From Methylobacter sp. (GTDB lineage Bacteria; Pseudomonadota; Gammaproteobacteria; Methylococcales; Methylomonadaceae): DNA of 64,000 nucleotides. The position numbers and the translations under genes are program-made. The stretch covers positions 248,001 through 312,000 of the forward strand of contig JAQUOU010000001.1 of NCBI GenBank assembly GCA_028716975.1, written 5' to 3'. The notes beneath the pieces were generated by a model. It was not told the origin of the DNA. It saw only the letters and a list, made by a program, of their open reading frames with translations, and searched no databases. This document shows positions 35,973 through 44,458 of this stretch, in pieces; the stretch's first letter is position 1; the number at the start of each line of letters is the position of its first letter.

Positions 35973-36207
35973 TCCTGATTAGCGAGGAACTTCAGCCAAT
36001 TCCAAAACCGTCGTTCCGGCAGGGAGTGCCGGACTAATTCGCCGGGAGCGAATTTGGATGTGCCTGGCACAGGGCGAAGCCCGAACCGCAAGGATGCGGT
36101 GAGCAACCCAGATGCCAGGGAGAGCGCCCAACCACACATCCCTGTGGACTGGATACCGGCACTCCCTGCCGGTATGACGGCTTAGCGACGCATCTTACTA
36201 ATCAGGA
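35973..36207. repeat. Family B repeat element, copy 2
   Basis: The left end TCCTGATTAGCGAGGAAC plus TTCAGCC (35973-35997) and the right end CATCTTACTAATCAGGA (36191-36207) are imperfect inverted repeats. Inside are GTCGTTCCGGCAGGGAGTGCC and its inverted partner, and a module (CAGGGCGAAGCCCGAACCGC) that also occurs reversed in the family A element at 13629-13660. It lies between convergent operons and fills most of the gap. Confidence 0.75.
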
Positions 36208-36266
36208 GACGGCTTAGCTGAAGCATCACTTGCTAAGCAGGTCGTATTTATCAAAAAAAGTCTCTT

Positions 36267-37478
36267 TCATTTGGAAATGGTGATTACCGGCGCGCCTTGC
36301 TGGGCGAGATCGGTCATGGTCATTTGAAAAATCTGGCATAACAGCCTAAAGCCTTCGCGGTTCCATTGATAGCCGGTTTCCGGTTTGAGCGCGTAATACC
36401 AATCGCCAAACTGCACGCTGATATTGGCAGACGAAGGCTCGTCATCTCTGACCAGCAAGGCCATAGCGTATACCGGATTCTCGCTGACGTTGGGGGTTTG
36501 CGGATGCTTGGCAACAGTATATTCGGGGTCGTCGCTGATGGACTGGCCGATAAAATTCAGCACATTATGAAAACTGCGTAAGCGAAAAGCCCCATGTATC
36601 GGCCATTCTCCGCCCGGATATCCGGGCCGGATGTCAACGCTTACATCATTGACTGCGCCTTGATCGGCTTCTTCCTCTAAACGGATGCGTTCGTCGTTGC
36701 TCAGTGTCGCCGGATCGTAATTGGTCAGCAGGATGCGGCCGTTCACGCGCTTGCTCAGGGTGACTTGCTTACCCTCGGCCTGATATTCGATTTTGTAGTC
36801 TTTTTGCAACGCAGCCATTTGTTGGGCCGTCAACGATTCGGACGGCAAAGTCCATTGCTGATCAAACATCAAAGGTTCGACAAACAGCTTGTGCCTATCC
36901 TGTATAGACGACAAATGCAAAACCGCTTGCCGGAACAAGCGGTAACCTTCGGCATCGCCGGGTTTATTTAGATAAATGCCGGCCTGCTTGTCGTCATATA
37001 TCCGCAATTCACCAGCCAGCAAGCGCAGAAGCAAGTCCACATCAACACCTTGCCGCAGCAGCATGGTCAGTTTGCTTTCCTGAAATGGCGTCAATAAACG
37101 GCGGGTAAACTCCTCCCCTTCGATTGGCACGATGCTGATGGTCGGATTCTCGGAAATGGAGCCGCCAAATACCGGCGTCAATAGCGAACCGGTTTCACCG
37201 GTAAACGCCGGCGTGGCCCCGGCATTAAATTGAAAATTAAAGGTCGCGGCAATATTGGAAACGCCGGTGAAATGCATGGGCTGATGCTGATGGGAGCGGG
37301 CAATATTCAACAGCAGCTGTTTGGACAGAATATCCGCGGTTGCCTTGTCGTACTCGATGACCGCGCGATCCAGCGCTATGGGTGAAAAACAACCTTGCAG
37401 GCTGCCTAAAGCCAGCATTAATAGCCATTTGGCGGCGGATCCGGTTAATACGGGAGACTGGTAGAGATTGAAAATCAT
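36267..37478 (-). CDS. Conserved-looking lipoprotein of unknown function
   Basis: A 403-residue protein. A hydrophobic leader with lipobox (LMLALGSLQGC; Cys about residue 30) predicts a lipoprotein, probably outer-membrane or periplasmic. The mature part has no domain I recognise. It carries IRPGYPGGEWPIHGAFRLRSFHNVLNFIGQ and RDDEPSSANISVQFGDWYYALKPETGYQWN near the end. It is the last gene of the minus-strand group that begins with the PlcP-like phospholipase, 72 bp after the GT28 gene. Co-occurrence suggests a link to lipid remodelling or transport across the envelope, but that is inference from context only. No catalytic motifs were seen. Confidence 0.65.
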   Translation of the reverse strand: MIFNLYQSPVLTGSAAKWLLMLALGSLQGCFSPIALDRAVIEYDKATADILSKQLLLNIARSHQHQPMHFTGVSNIAATFNFQFNAGATPAFTGETGSLLTPVFGGSISENPTISIVPIEGEEFTRRLLTPFQESKLTMLLRQGVDVDLLLRLLAGELRIYDDKQAGIYLNKPGDAEGYRLFRQAVLHLSSIQDRHKLFVEPLMFDQQWTLPSESLTAQQMAALQKDYKIEYQAEGKQVTLSKRVNGRILLTNYDPATLSNDERIRLEEEADQGAVNDVSVDIRPGYPGGEWPIHGAFRLRSFHNVLNFIGQSISDDPEYTVAKHPQTPNVSENPVYAMALLVRDDEPSSANISVQFGDWYYALKPETGYQWNREGFRLLCQIFQMTMTDLAQQGAPVITISK

Positions 37479-37550
37479 GTTGTTTCTTTAAAATGAGCAG
37501 TAAGAACAATTGAATAATCAATCGCGTAAGTCAAATATAACAATCCTGGC

Positions 37551-38729
37551 TCATTCCGGTCCCGCCGCCAGGGCAATCGCGGCTCGTTGATGCTTGGTGA
37601 AGGATAGGGGCGGAAGACAATCTTCGAGCAGGGTTTCGACGATAGTTGTCGAGGCTGCGGGTTTGGCAAAGCGCAAGGCATTGGCTTGCATTCGGCTTAA
37701 CCTGCCCGGATTTTCCAGCAATCGTTCCAGTTTGAAGGGGAGGGTGGTCAAGTCGTTGCACTTGACGGCGATACCTTCTTCCAATAGGTGGTCGCTATTT
37801 CTTTCCTCTTGCCCCGGGATGGGGGAAACCACGCACATGGGCAATCCGCACGCAATAGCCTCTGAGGTTGTCATGCCGCCCGGCTTGCCGATGAAAATAT
37901 CGGCCATTTTCATCAGTTTGTGCATGCCGCCGGTGTAACCCAGAACCTTAAACCGGGAACTTCGGCTAGCGGTTAATTGCAGGACGCGCTGTTTCAATTC
38001 TTCATTATGCCCGCAGATTACCACGGTCTGCGCGTCGCTTTTCAGGTTGAGCATCCGCTCCACCATAAACTCGGTAGGCCCTATGCCAAAGGCGCCTGCC
38101 GATAGGAGCAGAACCGGTTTTTCAGAGTTCAATCCCAGGCTAAGCCTTTCTTCTTCGCGGTTGATGGGTTGTTGAAAAACGGGATCGATGGGTATGCCCG
38201 ACACGGTGATTCTAGCCTTGGGAATCCCGAGCATTTCAAGATGAGCCCTGGTTTCATCAATAGCGACAAAATAACGGTGGAAAGAGCGCGATAACCACAT
38301 GGCATGAAAATCAAAATCCGTCACTACAATAGAAAGATGCGCTTGTAGTTGTTTGGTCGCAATCAGGTGAGAAATGATGCCGGCAGGCATATAGTGGGTG
38401 CACACCGTAATATGCGGGTTGAATTCCCGGATAAACCGCACCAGCGGTTTAGTATTGAGCCGGTCGATCATGTGCCGCATTCTATCGGTGTGCCAGGGTT
38501 CATCGCTGGTTTTATACCACCAGCCCAGGAAGTTCGGCGCCGATCGCACCAGCGATGTGTAAAAGCCGGAGTAAAAATCCCGGAACAGTTTATTGGTGTA
38601 TTGTAATGCGTCGTTATTGATGACTTCCGCGACCCGGCTGTCAGCGGCAAAGGAAAGTTCCAACGCTTCGGCAGCTTTGATGTGTCCGGTTCCGGCCCCT
38701 GCCGACATAATCAAAACCCGTTTTTTCAT
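37551..38729 (-). CDS. MGDG-synthase-like GT28 diacylglycerol glycosyltransferase
   Basis: A 392-residue GT-B enzyme of the monogalactosyldiacylglycerol synthase/processive diacylglycerol glucosyltransferase family (UgtP and plant MGD1). The N-terminal MGDG_synth domain has MSAGAGTGHIKAAEAL at residues ~9-24 and CTHYMPAGIISHL. The C-terminal nucleotide-sugar site is GKPGGMTTSEAIACGLPMCVVSPIPGQEERNSDHL. It transfers a hexose from UDP-sugar to diacylglycerol at the membrane. Its ATG overlaps the Nudix stop by one base (TGATG). In bacteria that remodel membranes under phosphate limitation, PlcP makes diacylglycerol and a glycosyltransferase converts it to glycolipid; here both lie in one group. 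The sugar (Gal or Glc) and processivity are unknown. Confidence 0.85.
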   Translation of the reverse strand: MKKRVLIMSAGAGTGHIKAAEALELSFAADSRVAEVINNDALQYTNKLFRDFYSGFYTSLVRSAPNFLGWWYKTSDEPWHTDRMRHMIDRLNTKPLVRFIREFNPHITVCTHYMPAGIISHLIATKQLQAHLSIVVTDFDFHAMWLSRSFHRYFVAIDETRAHLEMLGIPKARITVSGIPIDPVFQQPINREEERLSLGLNSEKPVLLLSAGAFGIGPTEFMVERMLNLKSDAQTVVICGHNEELKQRVLQLTASRSSRFKVLGYTGGMHKLMKMADIFIGKPGGMTTSEAIACGLPMCVVSPIPGQEERNSDHLLEEGIAVKCNDLTTLPFKLERLLENPGRLSRMQANALRFAKPAASTTIVETLLEDCLPPLSFTKHQRAAIALAAGPE

Positions 38730-39211
38730 CAGTGTATAACGAAACTGTCCGATGACTCTGAAAGCGGGGCAGAGTCATGGCGAAGCTGCGCCACTTGCCC
38801 GGTTTCACGATACTTTTTATAATCGGCGAGCACTTGGGCATGATCGAATGCCAATGACTCGGGCAGCTCATTCAGGCTGAACAGGCCGCAATTTTTCGCA
38901 TCATCCGCGGCTATCGGCATTCCCGCCGCCTCAGCTATATATACCGCCGTCACCGTATGACCACGTGAGTCGCGGGCCGGATCGGAATAGATACCAAGCA
39001 GCGTTAGCAGATACACATTCAGTCCGACCTCTTCCTGGGCCTCGCGAACGGCAGCCCGTTCGACAATTTCGCCGAGATCGACAAATCCGCCTGGAATTGC
39101 CCAGCCGTAGGGCGGATTGGCGCGTTCAATCAAGACGATGGGACGGTCAGGGAAATCGGTCAGCTCAATAATGATATCGGCGGCGAGCAGGGGAGTTATG
39201 GGTTTAGGCAT
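38729..39211 (-). CDS. Nudix hydrolase
   Basis: A 160-residue protein with a complete Nudix box, [24 protein letters not shown] (pattern GX5EX7REUXEEXGU), at residues ~41-64. The N-terminal beta-strands are [24 protein letters not shown] start it at the ATG at 39209-39211 (MPKPITPLL), with GGAAG just upstream; the longer frame begins at TTG 39259. Nudix enzymes cleave nucleoside diphosphates linked to another group; the specific substrate (ADP-ribose, sugar nucleotide or CDP-lipid) is not predicted. The position between LplT-like and GT28 genes hints at a nucleotide-sugar or CDP-lipid product, but housekeeping Nudix genes are often placed at random. Confidence 0.9.
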   Translation of the reverse strand: MPKPITPLLAADIIIELTDFPDRPIVLIERANPPYGWAIPGGFVDLGEIVERAAVREAQEEVGLNVYLLTLLGIYSDPARDSRGHTVTAVYIAEAAGMPIAADDAKNCGLFSLNELPESLAFDHAQVLADYKKYRETGQVAQLRHDSAPLSESSDSFVIH

Positions 39212-39277
39212 AGCATCTTCCGAAAAAAAGGAGAGTGGCAGGTCAAAACCTGGAGTCAACGATAAAATCTCTGTTTA

Positions 39278-40504
39278 TTAATCCTGGTCATGACCATGTT
39301 TTTTGGTAAGTAAAGCCATTGTAACAGATACAAATAGCCCAAACACAATCACGATGGCTTGCACTGAAAAGCCGCTATCAATCATTATCGCATAAGCGCC
39401 AAGCATCAATAAAATGCTAAGATTTTCATTGAAGTTTTGCACGGCGATGGAGTGTCCGGAGCCCATGAGCAGGTGTCCCCTGTGCTGCAGCAAAGCATTC
39501 ATTGGAATCAAAAAACTGCCGGCCAGGCTGCCAATCAATATCAGCATCAGCACTGCCAGCCGCCAATCGGTTACCCATGACATGCCCAATACAACGAATC
39601 CCATAGCTATTCCCAAAGGCAGTACCTTAACGGCATGCTCCAATGGAACACCCTTGGCCGCCACCACAGAACCGATGGCAAGCCCCACAGCGACTAGTGC
39701 AGTCAATTGCGTAGCTTGCTCCAGATTAAGTTTTAGGGCAACCGCAGCCCAGGCGAGAATAATGAAGCGCAAAGTCGTTCCCGCTCCCCAAAACAGTGAG
39801 GTTACCGCGAGCGATACCTGTCCCAGCGGGTCTTTCCATAACAGCAGGAAAGTTCGCCGGAAATCCGCCACCAAAAATCCCGGCGTCCGCTTAGTCAGGC
39901 TGTGTTCTATGGGCAGCTTGGGAATATAATAATTAAGAATCGCCGCTGCGAAATAAAAACCCAGAATAACAAAAATTGCGAACTCGGGGGCGCTGTCAAT
40001 TCCGCCATTGAACACAAGCCCGCCCAGGTGCCGGACAACATGCTCTTCAATCCAGGAACCAAGTAATAATCCTCCGAATATTGCGCCCAAAATGATGGCT
40101 CCAACCGTCAGGCCCTCCATCCAGCCGTTTGCCCAAACTAACTTTTGGGCGGGCAGATATTCGGTCAGGATGCCGTATTTGGCAGGTGAGTACAAAGCCG
40201 CGCCAACACCGACAAAGCCATAGGCGATCAAAGGATGCAAACCTAACAACATGGCCGCGCACCCTATTATCTTGATACCGTTACTGATAAACATGACCTG
40301 TCCCTTCGGCAGCGCATCGGCGAATGCGCCGACAAAAGGCGCAAGCGCGATAAAAGCGACTACGAAGAATTGCTGCAATACCGGCGTTTGCCAGGCGGGA
40401 GCATCCAGGCTTTTGAGTAGCGCGATAGCCGCGAACAGAAGTGCGTTATCAGCCATTGCTGAAAAGAACTGCGCTGCAAGAATAATGTTGAAACCACGAT
40501 TCAT
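39278..40504 (-). CDS. lplT: Lysophospholipid transporter LplT-like (MFS)
   Basis: A 408-residue major-facilitator protein with ~12 hydrophobic segments. The opening MNRGFNIILAAQFFSAMADNALLFAA and PAKYGILTEYLPAQKLVWANGWMEGLTVGA match LplT, which moves lysophospholipids from the outer to the inner leaflet of the inner membrane for reacylation. In E. coli LplT is linked to the acyltransferase Aas; no aas gene is adjacent here. Instead it is 66 bp upstream of Nudix and 101 bp downstream of the PlcP-like gene on the same strand, placing lipid flipping next to phospholipid breakdown. A TATAAT-like -10 lies upstream near 40548-40555, so it may also have its own promoter. Confidence 0.85.
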   Translation of the reverse strand: MNRGFNIILAAQFFSAMADNALLFAAIALLKSLDAPAWQTPVLQQFFVVAFIALAPFVGAFADALPKGQVMFISNGIKIIGCAAMLLGLHPLIAYGFVGVGAALYSPAKYGILTEYLPAQKLVWANGWMEGLTVGAIILGAIFGGLLLGSWIEEHVVRHLGGLVFNGGIDSAPEFAIFVILGFYFAAAILNYYIPKLPIEHSLTKRTPGFLVADFRRTFLLLWKDPLGQVSLAVTSLFWGAGTTLRFIILAWAAVALKLNLEQATQLTALVAVGLAIGSVVAAKGVPLEHAVKVLPLGIAMGFVVLGMSWVTDWRLAVLMLILIGSLAGSFLIPMNALLQHRGHLLMGSGHSIAVQNFNENLSILLMLGAYAIMIDSGFSVQAIVIVFGLFVSVTMALLTKKHGHDQD

Positions 40505-40605
40505 AAGATGTGTGCTCTGTGCAATTTTGGGGAAACCGGAATCATTGCATTATAAAGGATGGGATTTAACGTACAGGGGTATGAGGGTGCTTGCAGTAAA
40601 AGTTC

Positions 40606-41397
40606 CTATCTGCGAATGTTGACTTCCAGCGCCTCATCATGAGCAATCGCTGATTCGGTATTATGCCATTTCACGAGTTCCAAAGCGCCATTGGCGTGTT
40701 CGACTATGGCGGTGCAGCTTTCCACGAAGTCTCCTGTGTTGATATATAAAAACCCATCTATATCCTTGATTTCAGCGTGATGTATATGCCCGCAAATCAC
40801 GCCGTCCAGATCCTGGCGTTTAAGCGTGCTAACGATGCTTTCTTCATAATCAGAAATAAACTGAACCACATTTTTGACCTTGAACTTGACAAAGGCGGCA
40901 AGGGAGAAATTTGACTGTATTCCAAACCAGCCCCTGATTATTCGCAAAACGCGATTGACCCAGAGAAGAAAGTCATAGCCTTCGCTGCCTAGCTTGGCAA
41001 GCCATGTGTGGCATTGGGCAATGGTGTCATATTCATCGCCATGCACAACCAGAAATTGCTTCCCTGCAGAGGTGGCATGCACGTCTGAATTTTTGACAGT
41101 TATGTCGCCAAAGACATAATTATTGTAATGCCTGACGTTTTCGTCATGATTTCCGGGTATATAAATAACCTGAGTGCCATGCCTGGCCTTGCGCAGGACT
41201 TTTTGAATGACCGTATTATGATCCCGGGGCCAATACATTTTCTTGGAAAGCGCCCAAAAATCGATAATATCACCTACCAAGTAAAGCTTTTCACTCTCGT
41301 TGTGCTTTAGAAAATCGAGTAAAACATCGGCTTGGCATTGGGTGGAGCCCAGGTGCAAATCGGAAATCCAGATGGTTCGATAGGTGTTATTTTCCAT
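40606..41397 (-). CDS. PlcP-like phospholipase C (metallophosphoesterase)
   Basis: A 263-residue calcineurin-type metallophosphoesterase starting at ATG 41397 (MENNTYRTIWISDLHLGS; a TTG lies two codons upstream). Motifs: DLHLGS, LVGDIIDFW, IPGNHDENV, VVHGDEYDTI and GHIHHAEIKDIDGFLYINTGDFVESCTAIVEH. The last stretch and YDFLLWVNR match PlcP (S. meliloti SMc00171 type), which splits phosphatidylcholine or phosphatidylethanolamine into diacylglycerol plus phospho-head group during phosphate starvation. PlcP is often mis-annotated as UDP-2,3-diacylglucosamine hydrolase (LpxH). It heads a group with LplT, Nudix and an MGDG-synthase-like GT28. A Pho-box-like promoter reads toward it from 41863-41880, with a long leader. 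Confidence 0.82.
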   Translation of the reverse strand: MENNTYRTIWISDLHLGSTQCQADVLLDFLKHNESEKLYLVGDIIDFWALSKKMYWPRDHNTVIQKVLRKARHGTQVIYIPGNHDENVRHYNNYVFGDITVKNSDVHATSAGKQFLVVHGDEYDTIAQCHTWLAKLGSEGYDFLLWVNRVLRIIRGWFGIQSNFSLAAFVKFKVKNVVQFISDYEESIVSTLKRQDLDGVICGHIHHAEIKDIDGFLYINTGDFVESCTAIVEHANGALELVKWHNTESAIAHDEALEVNIRR

Positions 41398-41846
41398 AAT
41401 CAAACAGTTAATAGTGTGTTATAGGCACGAGTTGCTCTATCGATGGCCGTCTAAATCGGTATTTATAAGTTCTCGTGGTTCACCAAAGCTATTGAGTTGT
41501 GTTTGGCCGGCGGCAGACACTTTATCTTTACAAGGTTTATTGACAGGGTTTGAGCGTGATACGCGTTATTTTACACAATGCTCAACTACTGATTACTTTC
41601 CTATTGCTTTCTTTCTTCAAAAGCGAGTGACAGGAGCAAGGCTTGAACATGTATTTTCGATGGTTGTATCTACGCCATTTATTGGGGGAATGCCAGGCGT
41701 CGCTGATGACGGCAATTCTCAAAGTCATAAAGCCCCTGGATAGTAGCTGTTTATAGTAGTTGATTCGGTATTAATCGTCATCTGAGCGGACGCTTTAAGC
41801 CGGCTTTCCGGTTTTCCGGGTTGTCAAGATGAGTTATTGAACGCCA

Positions 41847-41880
41847 ATGCTATAGAGTCAATATGACAGTTTAATGAAAT
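41847..41880 (-). promoter_or_regulatory. Pho-box promoter reading toward the plcP-like gene
   Basis: On the minus strand: ATTTCAT, TAAA, CTGTCAT (41880-41863), a 7-4-7 repeat whose second half matches the PhoB consensus exactly. A 10-nt spacer then leads to TAGCAT at about 41852-41847 as a weak -10. The geometry equals that of the porin promoter. The nearest downstream gene on this strand is the plcP-like gene, 466 bp away. Confidence 0.6.
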
Positions 41881-42014
41881 CGTTACGGTGAAAAGCTTTT
41901 TATGTATTTGCCGATTTTGAGCGGCTATAACGAGATGAAAATAGCCGAATTTTTTGGGCGGGATAGTCAAGAGATATTGCATCGGTTCTATTACTTACTA
42001 TGAATGTCTTGAAG

Positions 42015-42032
42015 CTGTCACATTTTCTTCAT
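42015..42032 (+). promoter_or_regulatory. Weak Pho-box-like site upstream of the phoX-like gene
   Basis: CTGTCAC, ATTT, TCTTCAT: the first half is a good PhoB half-site, the second only partial. No good -10 follows at the 10-nt spacing. It lies 267 bp before the phoX-like ATG, so it is a candidate only. Confidence 0.35.
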
Positions 42033-42298
42033 TGTATCGTAGCAAAGTCTATTTAGAATTCCAATTGCACAACGGTAGCTGCGTTTTTTATCCGCTGTAC
42101 AAAAAACAAACAGATTAAAAAGGGCTTTCAACCTTTTTTCGAAAAACTAAAAACTAAGCCAAGTCCAGGCTTCTATATTATTGTTTTTGAGTATATTCCG
42201 ATCATTAACTGAACTATTTAAAACCTATTCAAGTACCGTAAAAATTTGCAATTTAAGTTACTACATTCTTATTAATTTGATAAATTCCAGGAGAATAC

Positions 42299-44035
42299 AT
42301 GAAATTCCAACTGAATTATGTTTGTCTGGCTCTCGCTGCTATAGCAGGGTCTGCCAATGCTTTAACGCTTGCCGATGTTTCAGCCGCCAATACAAAAATT
42401 TCAGGTTTCACGCTACCAAAAATCCTGCTTCCTGAATTGGAATCGCGTTTACATGCTATAACGCTTACCGATGTTGCTGTCGCCAATCCAAAAGCTCCAG
42501 GGTTCGTAGCGCCCAATGTCCTGTCTCCTGAATTGGATTTGCGCCTGCAAGCCACCGGTTCAATGAAATTAGATGGAGCTACGGCCACCACTCAATACTA
42601 CGGCTACATTAACAACGGTACTGTTGATGCGATGATACCGGTGCTGGGTAAAGCCACTACGCCTGTTACGCCGGTTATGGAAGCGTCCAAGACAGAACCG
42701 GACAAAAACACTTACCTGGTTCTGGAAGGGCAGCATGGCGCCGATGATGACTATAACTACGGCACGCATTTTTTATTTCAAGGGCATGAGTCGGGTGACC
42801 ACGGCTATATTACGCGTATCAACCTGGATGCCGACGGCGCTCACCGCGTCACTTTGCTAGCCGATACGCTTGCTGATGGCGGCGTCATTCCTGATATCGA
42901 CGGTTCAACCTGGTATCCTTTCTCCGGTAATTTATTGTTCACAGGCGAAGAGGCCGCCACCAGCGGTGTAGGCGAAGGCGTAGTGTTACTAGCTACCGCG
43001 GATTATCCTTCTACAATAACCAAGCTTGACGGTGTAATCGGCCACGGTGGCTGGGAAGGCGTCCAGGCTGATTCCGATGGCAACCTGTGGCTGGTAGCAG
43101 ATCAGGGCGGTGCAAACGGCGTAGTTAATAATAAAGCCAAGCAGTCTAACAGCTTTGTTTACCGCTTCATTCCTAAAGATAAAACCGATTTGACACAGGG
43201 CGGAAAACTACAAGCCTTGCAAGTCATAAACCTGGCTCGTTCCGCTCCTATTGTTTTTCACCCTGATCAAGCCGATGCGGATATTCTCTCTCAAGATGTA
43301 AAAGACCTGCATACCTATAACAATGTTTTCAAAACCCAATGGGTTACAGTGCATGATACGGCTACAGACGGTTTCGTGGCTTTTGATGCGAATGCCGCTG
43401 CTAAAACTGCTAACGCCACGCCTTTCAAACGGCCTGAAAACGGCGTATTCCGTCCTTCCTCCAAAAATCCCTTCAAACAATTTTTCTTTACCGAAACAGG
43501 CGATACCAATCTGGATACCCAGGCGGGTAGCGCTTACGGCGGCTTTGGCGCCGTTTTTAGCATCACGCAAGCCAGTCCTTCCGCAAATACCGGCAGTTTG
43601 AGAATGCTTTATCTGGGCGATGCGGCGCATACGGGTCTGGATAATATAGCTTTTTTAAATAAAGACCGCCTTTTGGTTGTTGAAGATGCCGGGGATACTT
43701 TGCATACGCAAAGAAATGCGTTTGATTCAGGTTATATGTTTGACGTGACCGCAGACTACAGTGTGCCAACCACTCTACCGGTTCGTTTCCTGGCCGAAGG
43801 GCGTGATGCTTCGGCCACCCTGGATTCTGCTGCTTCCGGATTAGGCGGAGGTGACAATGAAATCACCGGTATTCATGTTTCTGACGGCAATCCAAGTGTT
43901 TGGGGCCTGCTGGGTTCACAAAACCCAACGCCTTTCAAAAATGGCTGGCGCGTATTCTGGACTCAACAGCATGGTGACAATAACACCTGGGAAATTGTCC
44001 GTAATAAAACCGAATCAGGCTCGAATGAAGATTAG
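42299..44035 (+). CDS. PhoX-like (DUF839) secreted alkaline phosphatase
   Basis: A 578-residue exported protein with a Sec-type signal peptide (residues 1-~20, ending GSANA) and an AGGAG ribosome binding site. PhoX-family hallmarks: FTGEEAATSGVGEGVVLL, GHGGWEGVQADSDGNLWLVADQGG, FKRPENGVFRPSSKNPF, FFTETGDTN and LLVVEDAGDTLHTQRN. PhoX enzymes use calcium and iron and release phosphate from organic monoesters. Most known PhoX proteins carry a Tat signal; no twin arginine is visible here. Residues 22-53 and 54-85 are a tandem 32-residue duplication (17 of 32 identical) before the catalytic part, unusual for the family. A terminator follows. Pho-regulon membership is supported by context more than by its own upstream site. 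Confidence 0.8.
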   Translation: MKFQLNYVCLALAAIAGSANALTLADVSAANTKISGFTLPKILLPELESRLHAITLTDVAVANPKAPGFVAPNVLSPELDLRLQATGSMKLDGATATTQYYGYINNGTVDAMIPVLGKATTPVTPVMEASKTEPDKNTYLVLEGQHGADDDYNYGTHFLFQGHESGDHGYITRINLDADGAHRVTLLADTLADGGVIPDIDGSTWYPFSGNLLFTGEEAATSGVGEGVVLLATADYPSTITKLDGVIGHGGWEGVQADSDGNLWLVADQGGANGVVNNKAKQSNSFVYRFIPKDKTDLTQGGKLQALQVINLARSAPIVFHPDQADADILSQDVKDLHTYNNVFKTQWVTVHDTATDGFVAFDANAAAKTANATPFKRPENGVFRPSSKNPFKQFFFTETGDTNLDTQAGSAYGGFGAVFSITQASPSANTGSLRMLYLGDAAHTGLDNIAFLNKDRLLVVEDAGDTLHTQRNAFDSGYMFDVTADYSVPTTLPVRFLAEGRDASATLDSAASGLGGGDNEITGIHVSDGNPSVWGLLGSQNPTPFKNGWRVFWTQQHGDNNTWEIVRNKTESGSNED

Positions 44036-44060
44036 GAGTTAGATGACTTGAAATAAATAA

Positions 44061-44132
44061 AAAGCCGGCCCGATGATAAATATGAGTGTAATCAAGCAAC
44101 AGGTAAGTGCGTCGGAGCCGGCTTTATTTTTT
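44061..44132 (+). terminator. Terminator after the phoX-like gene
   Basis: AAAGCCGGC at 44061-44069 pairs with GCCGGCTTT at 44117-44125, and TATTTTTTCC follows. The ~47-nt loop contains further pairing (CGA/TCG). It sits 26 bp past the stop codon. Confidence 0.75.
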
Positions 44133-44458
44133 CCGCTAATAACCAAAAGCTTCTTGATTAACAGACTTGCGGTTCAGCCCCGGCCTGTTTAATTAAAAGA
44201 ACCGTTTACAAATACTCAATTTGTTCGAGAGCTGTCACGCTCTTGCCATAATCTCAAAGTAATATCGAACACTCTCTTGTTTAGCCGGATATCACACTCA
44301 ACAAATGAATTTAAATTCTACGGATAACGCACGAATAACCCGTGTACGAATGTCCGGTTTTTGTTGGAAATCAAAATAGTCCCGGCAACGAGAGTGTTAT
44401 TTGTTTTAAAGGTTTTCAATATTTTGAATGATTTTCAAATAGTTTGAGGAAAAAAAAT
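44133..44458. other. Promoter region of the PF04185 phosphoesterase gene
   Basis: About 325 AT-rich bases from the phoX-like terminator to the next start. It contains a Pho-box-like promoter (44232-44265). The TTGAGGA ribosome binding site is immediately before the ATG at 44459. Nothing else recognised. Confidence 0.5.
44232..44265 (+). promoter_or_regulatory. Pho-box promoter of the PF04185 phosphoesterase gene
   Basis: CTGTCAC, GCTC, TTGCCAT (44232-44249), a 10-nt spacer AATCTCAAAG, then TAATAT (44260-44265) as -10. The 7-4-7 plus 10-nt geometry is the same as at the porin promoter. It is 194 bp upstream of the ATG. Confidence 0.65.

Larger units (their letters stand above)
41404..42298. 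other. Long divergent intergenic region between plcP-like and phoX-like genes
   Basis: About 895 bases without a convincing gene. It contains two PhoB-like sites (41863-41880 reading left; 42015-42032 reading right). The 119-codon plus-strand frame at 41384-41743 starts inside the plcP-like gene and has no recognised domain, so I do not call it. The stretch 41404-41840 would be a leader of about 440 nt for the plcP transcript if the Pho site is its promoter. Confidence 0.5.

Noticed and set aside
40606-41397. UDP-2,3-diacylglucosamine hydrolase LpxH
   Set aside because: Automatic annotation would suggest this, but the YDFLLWVNR and YINTGDFVESCTAIVEH stretches and length fit PlcP better.
41384-41743. 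119-codon plus-strand frame
   Set aside because: It begins within the plcP-like gene, has no recognised domain and no ribosome binding site.
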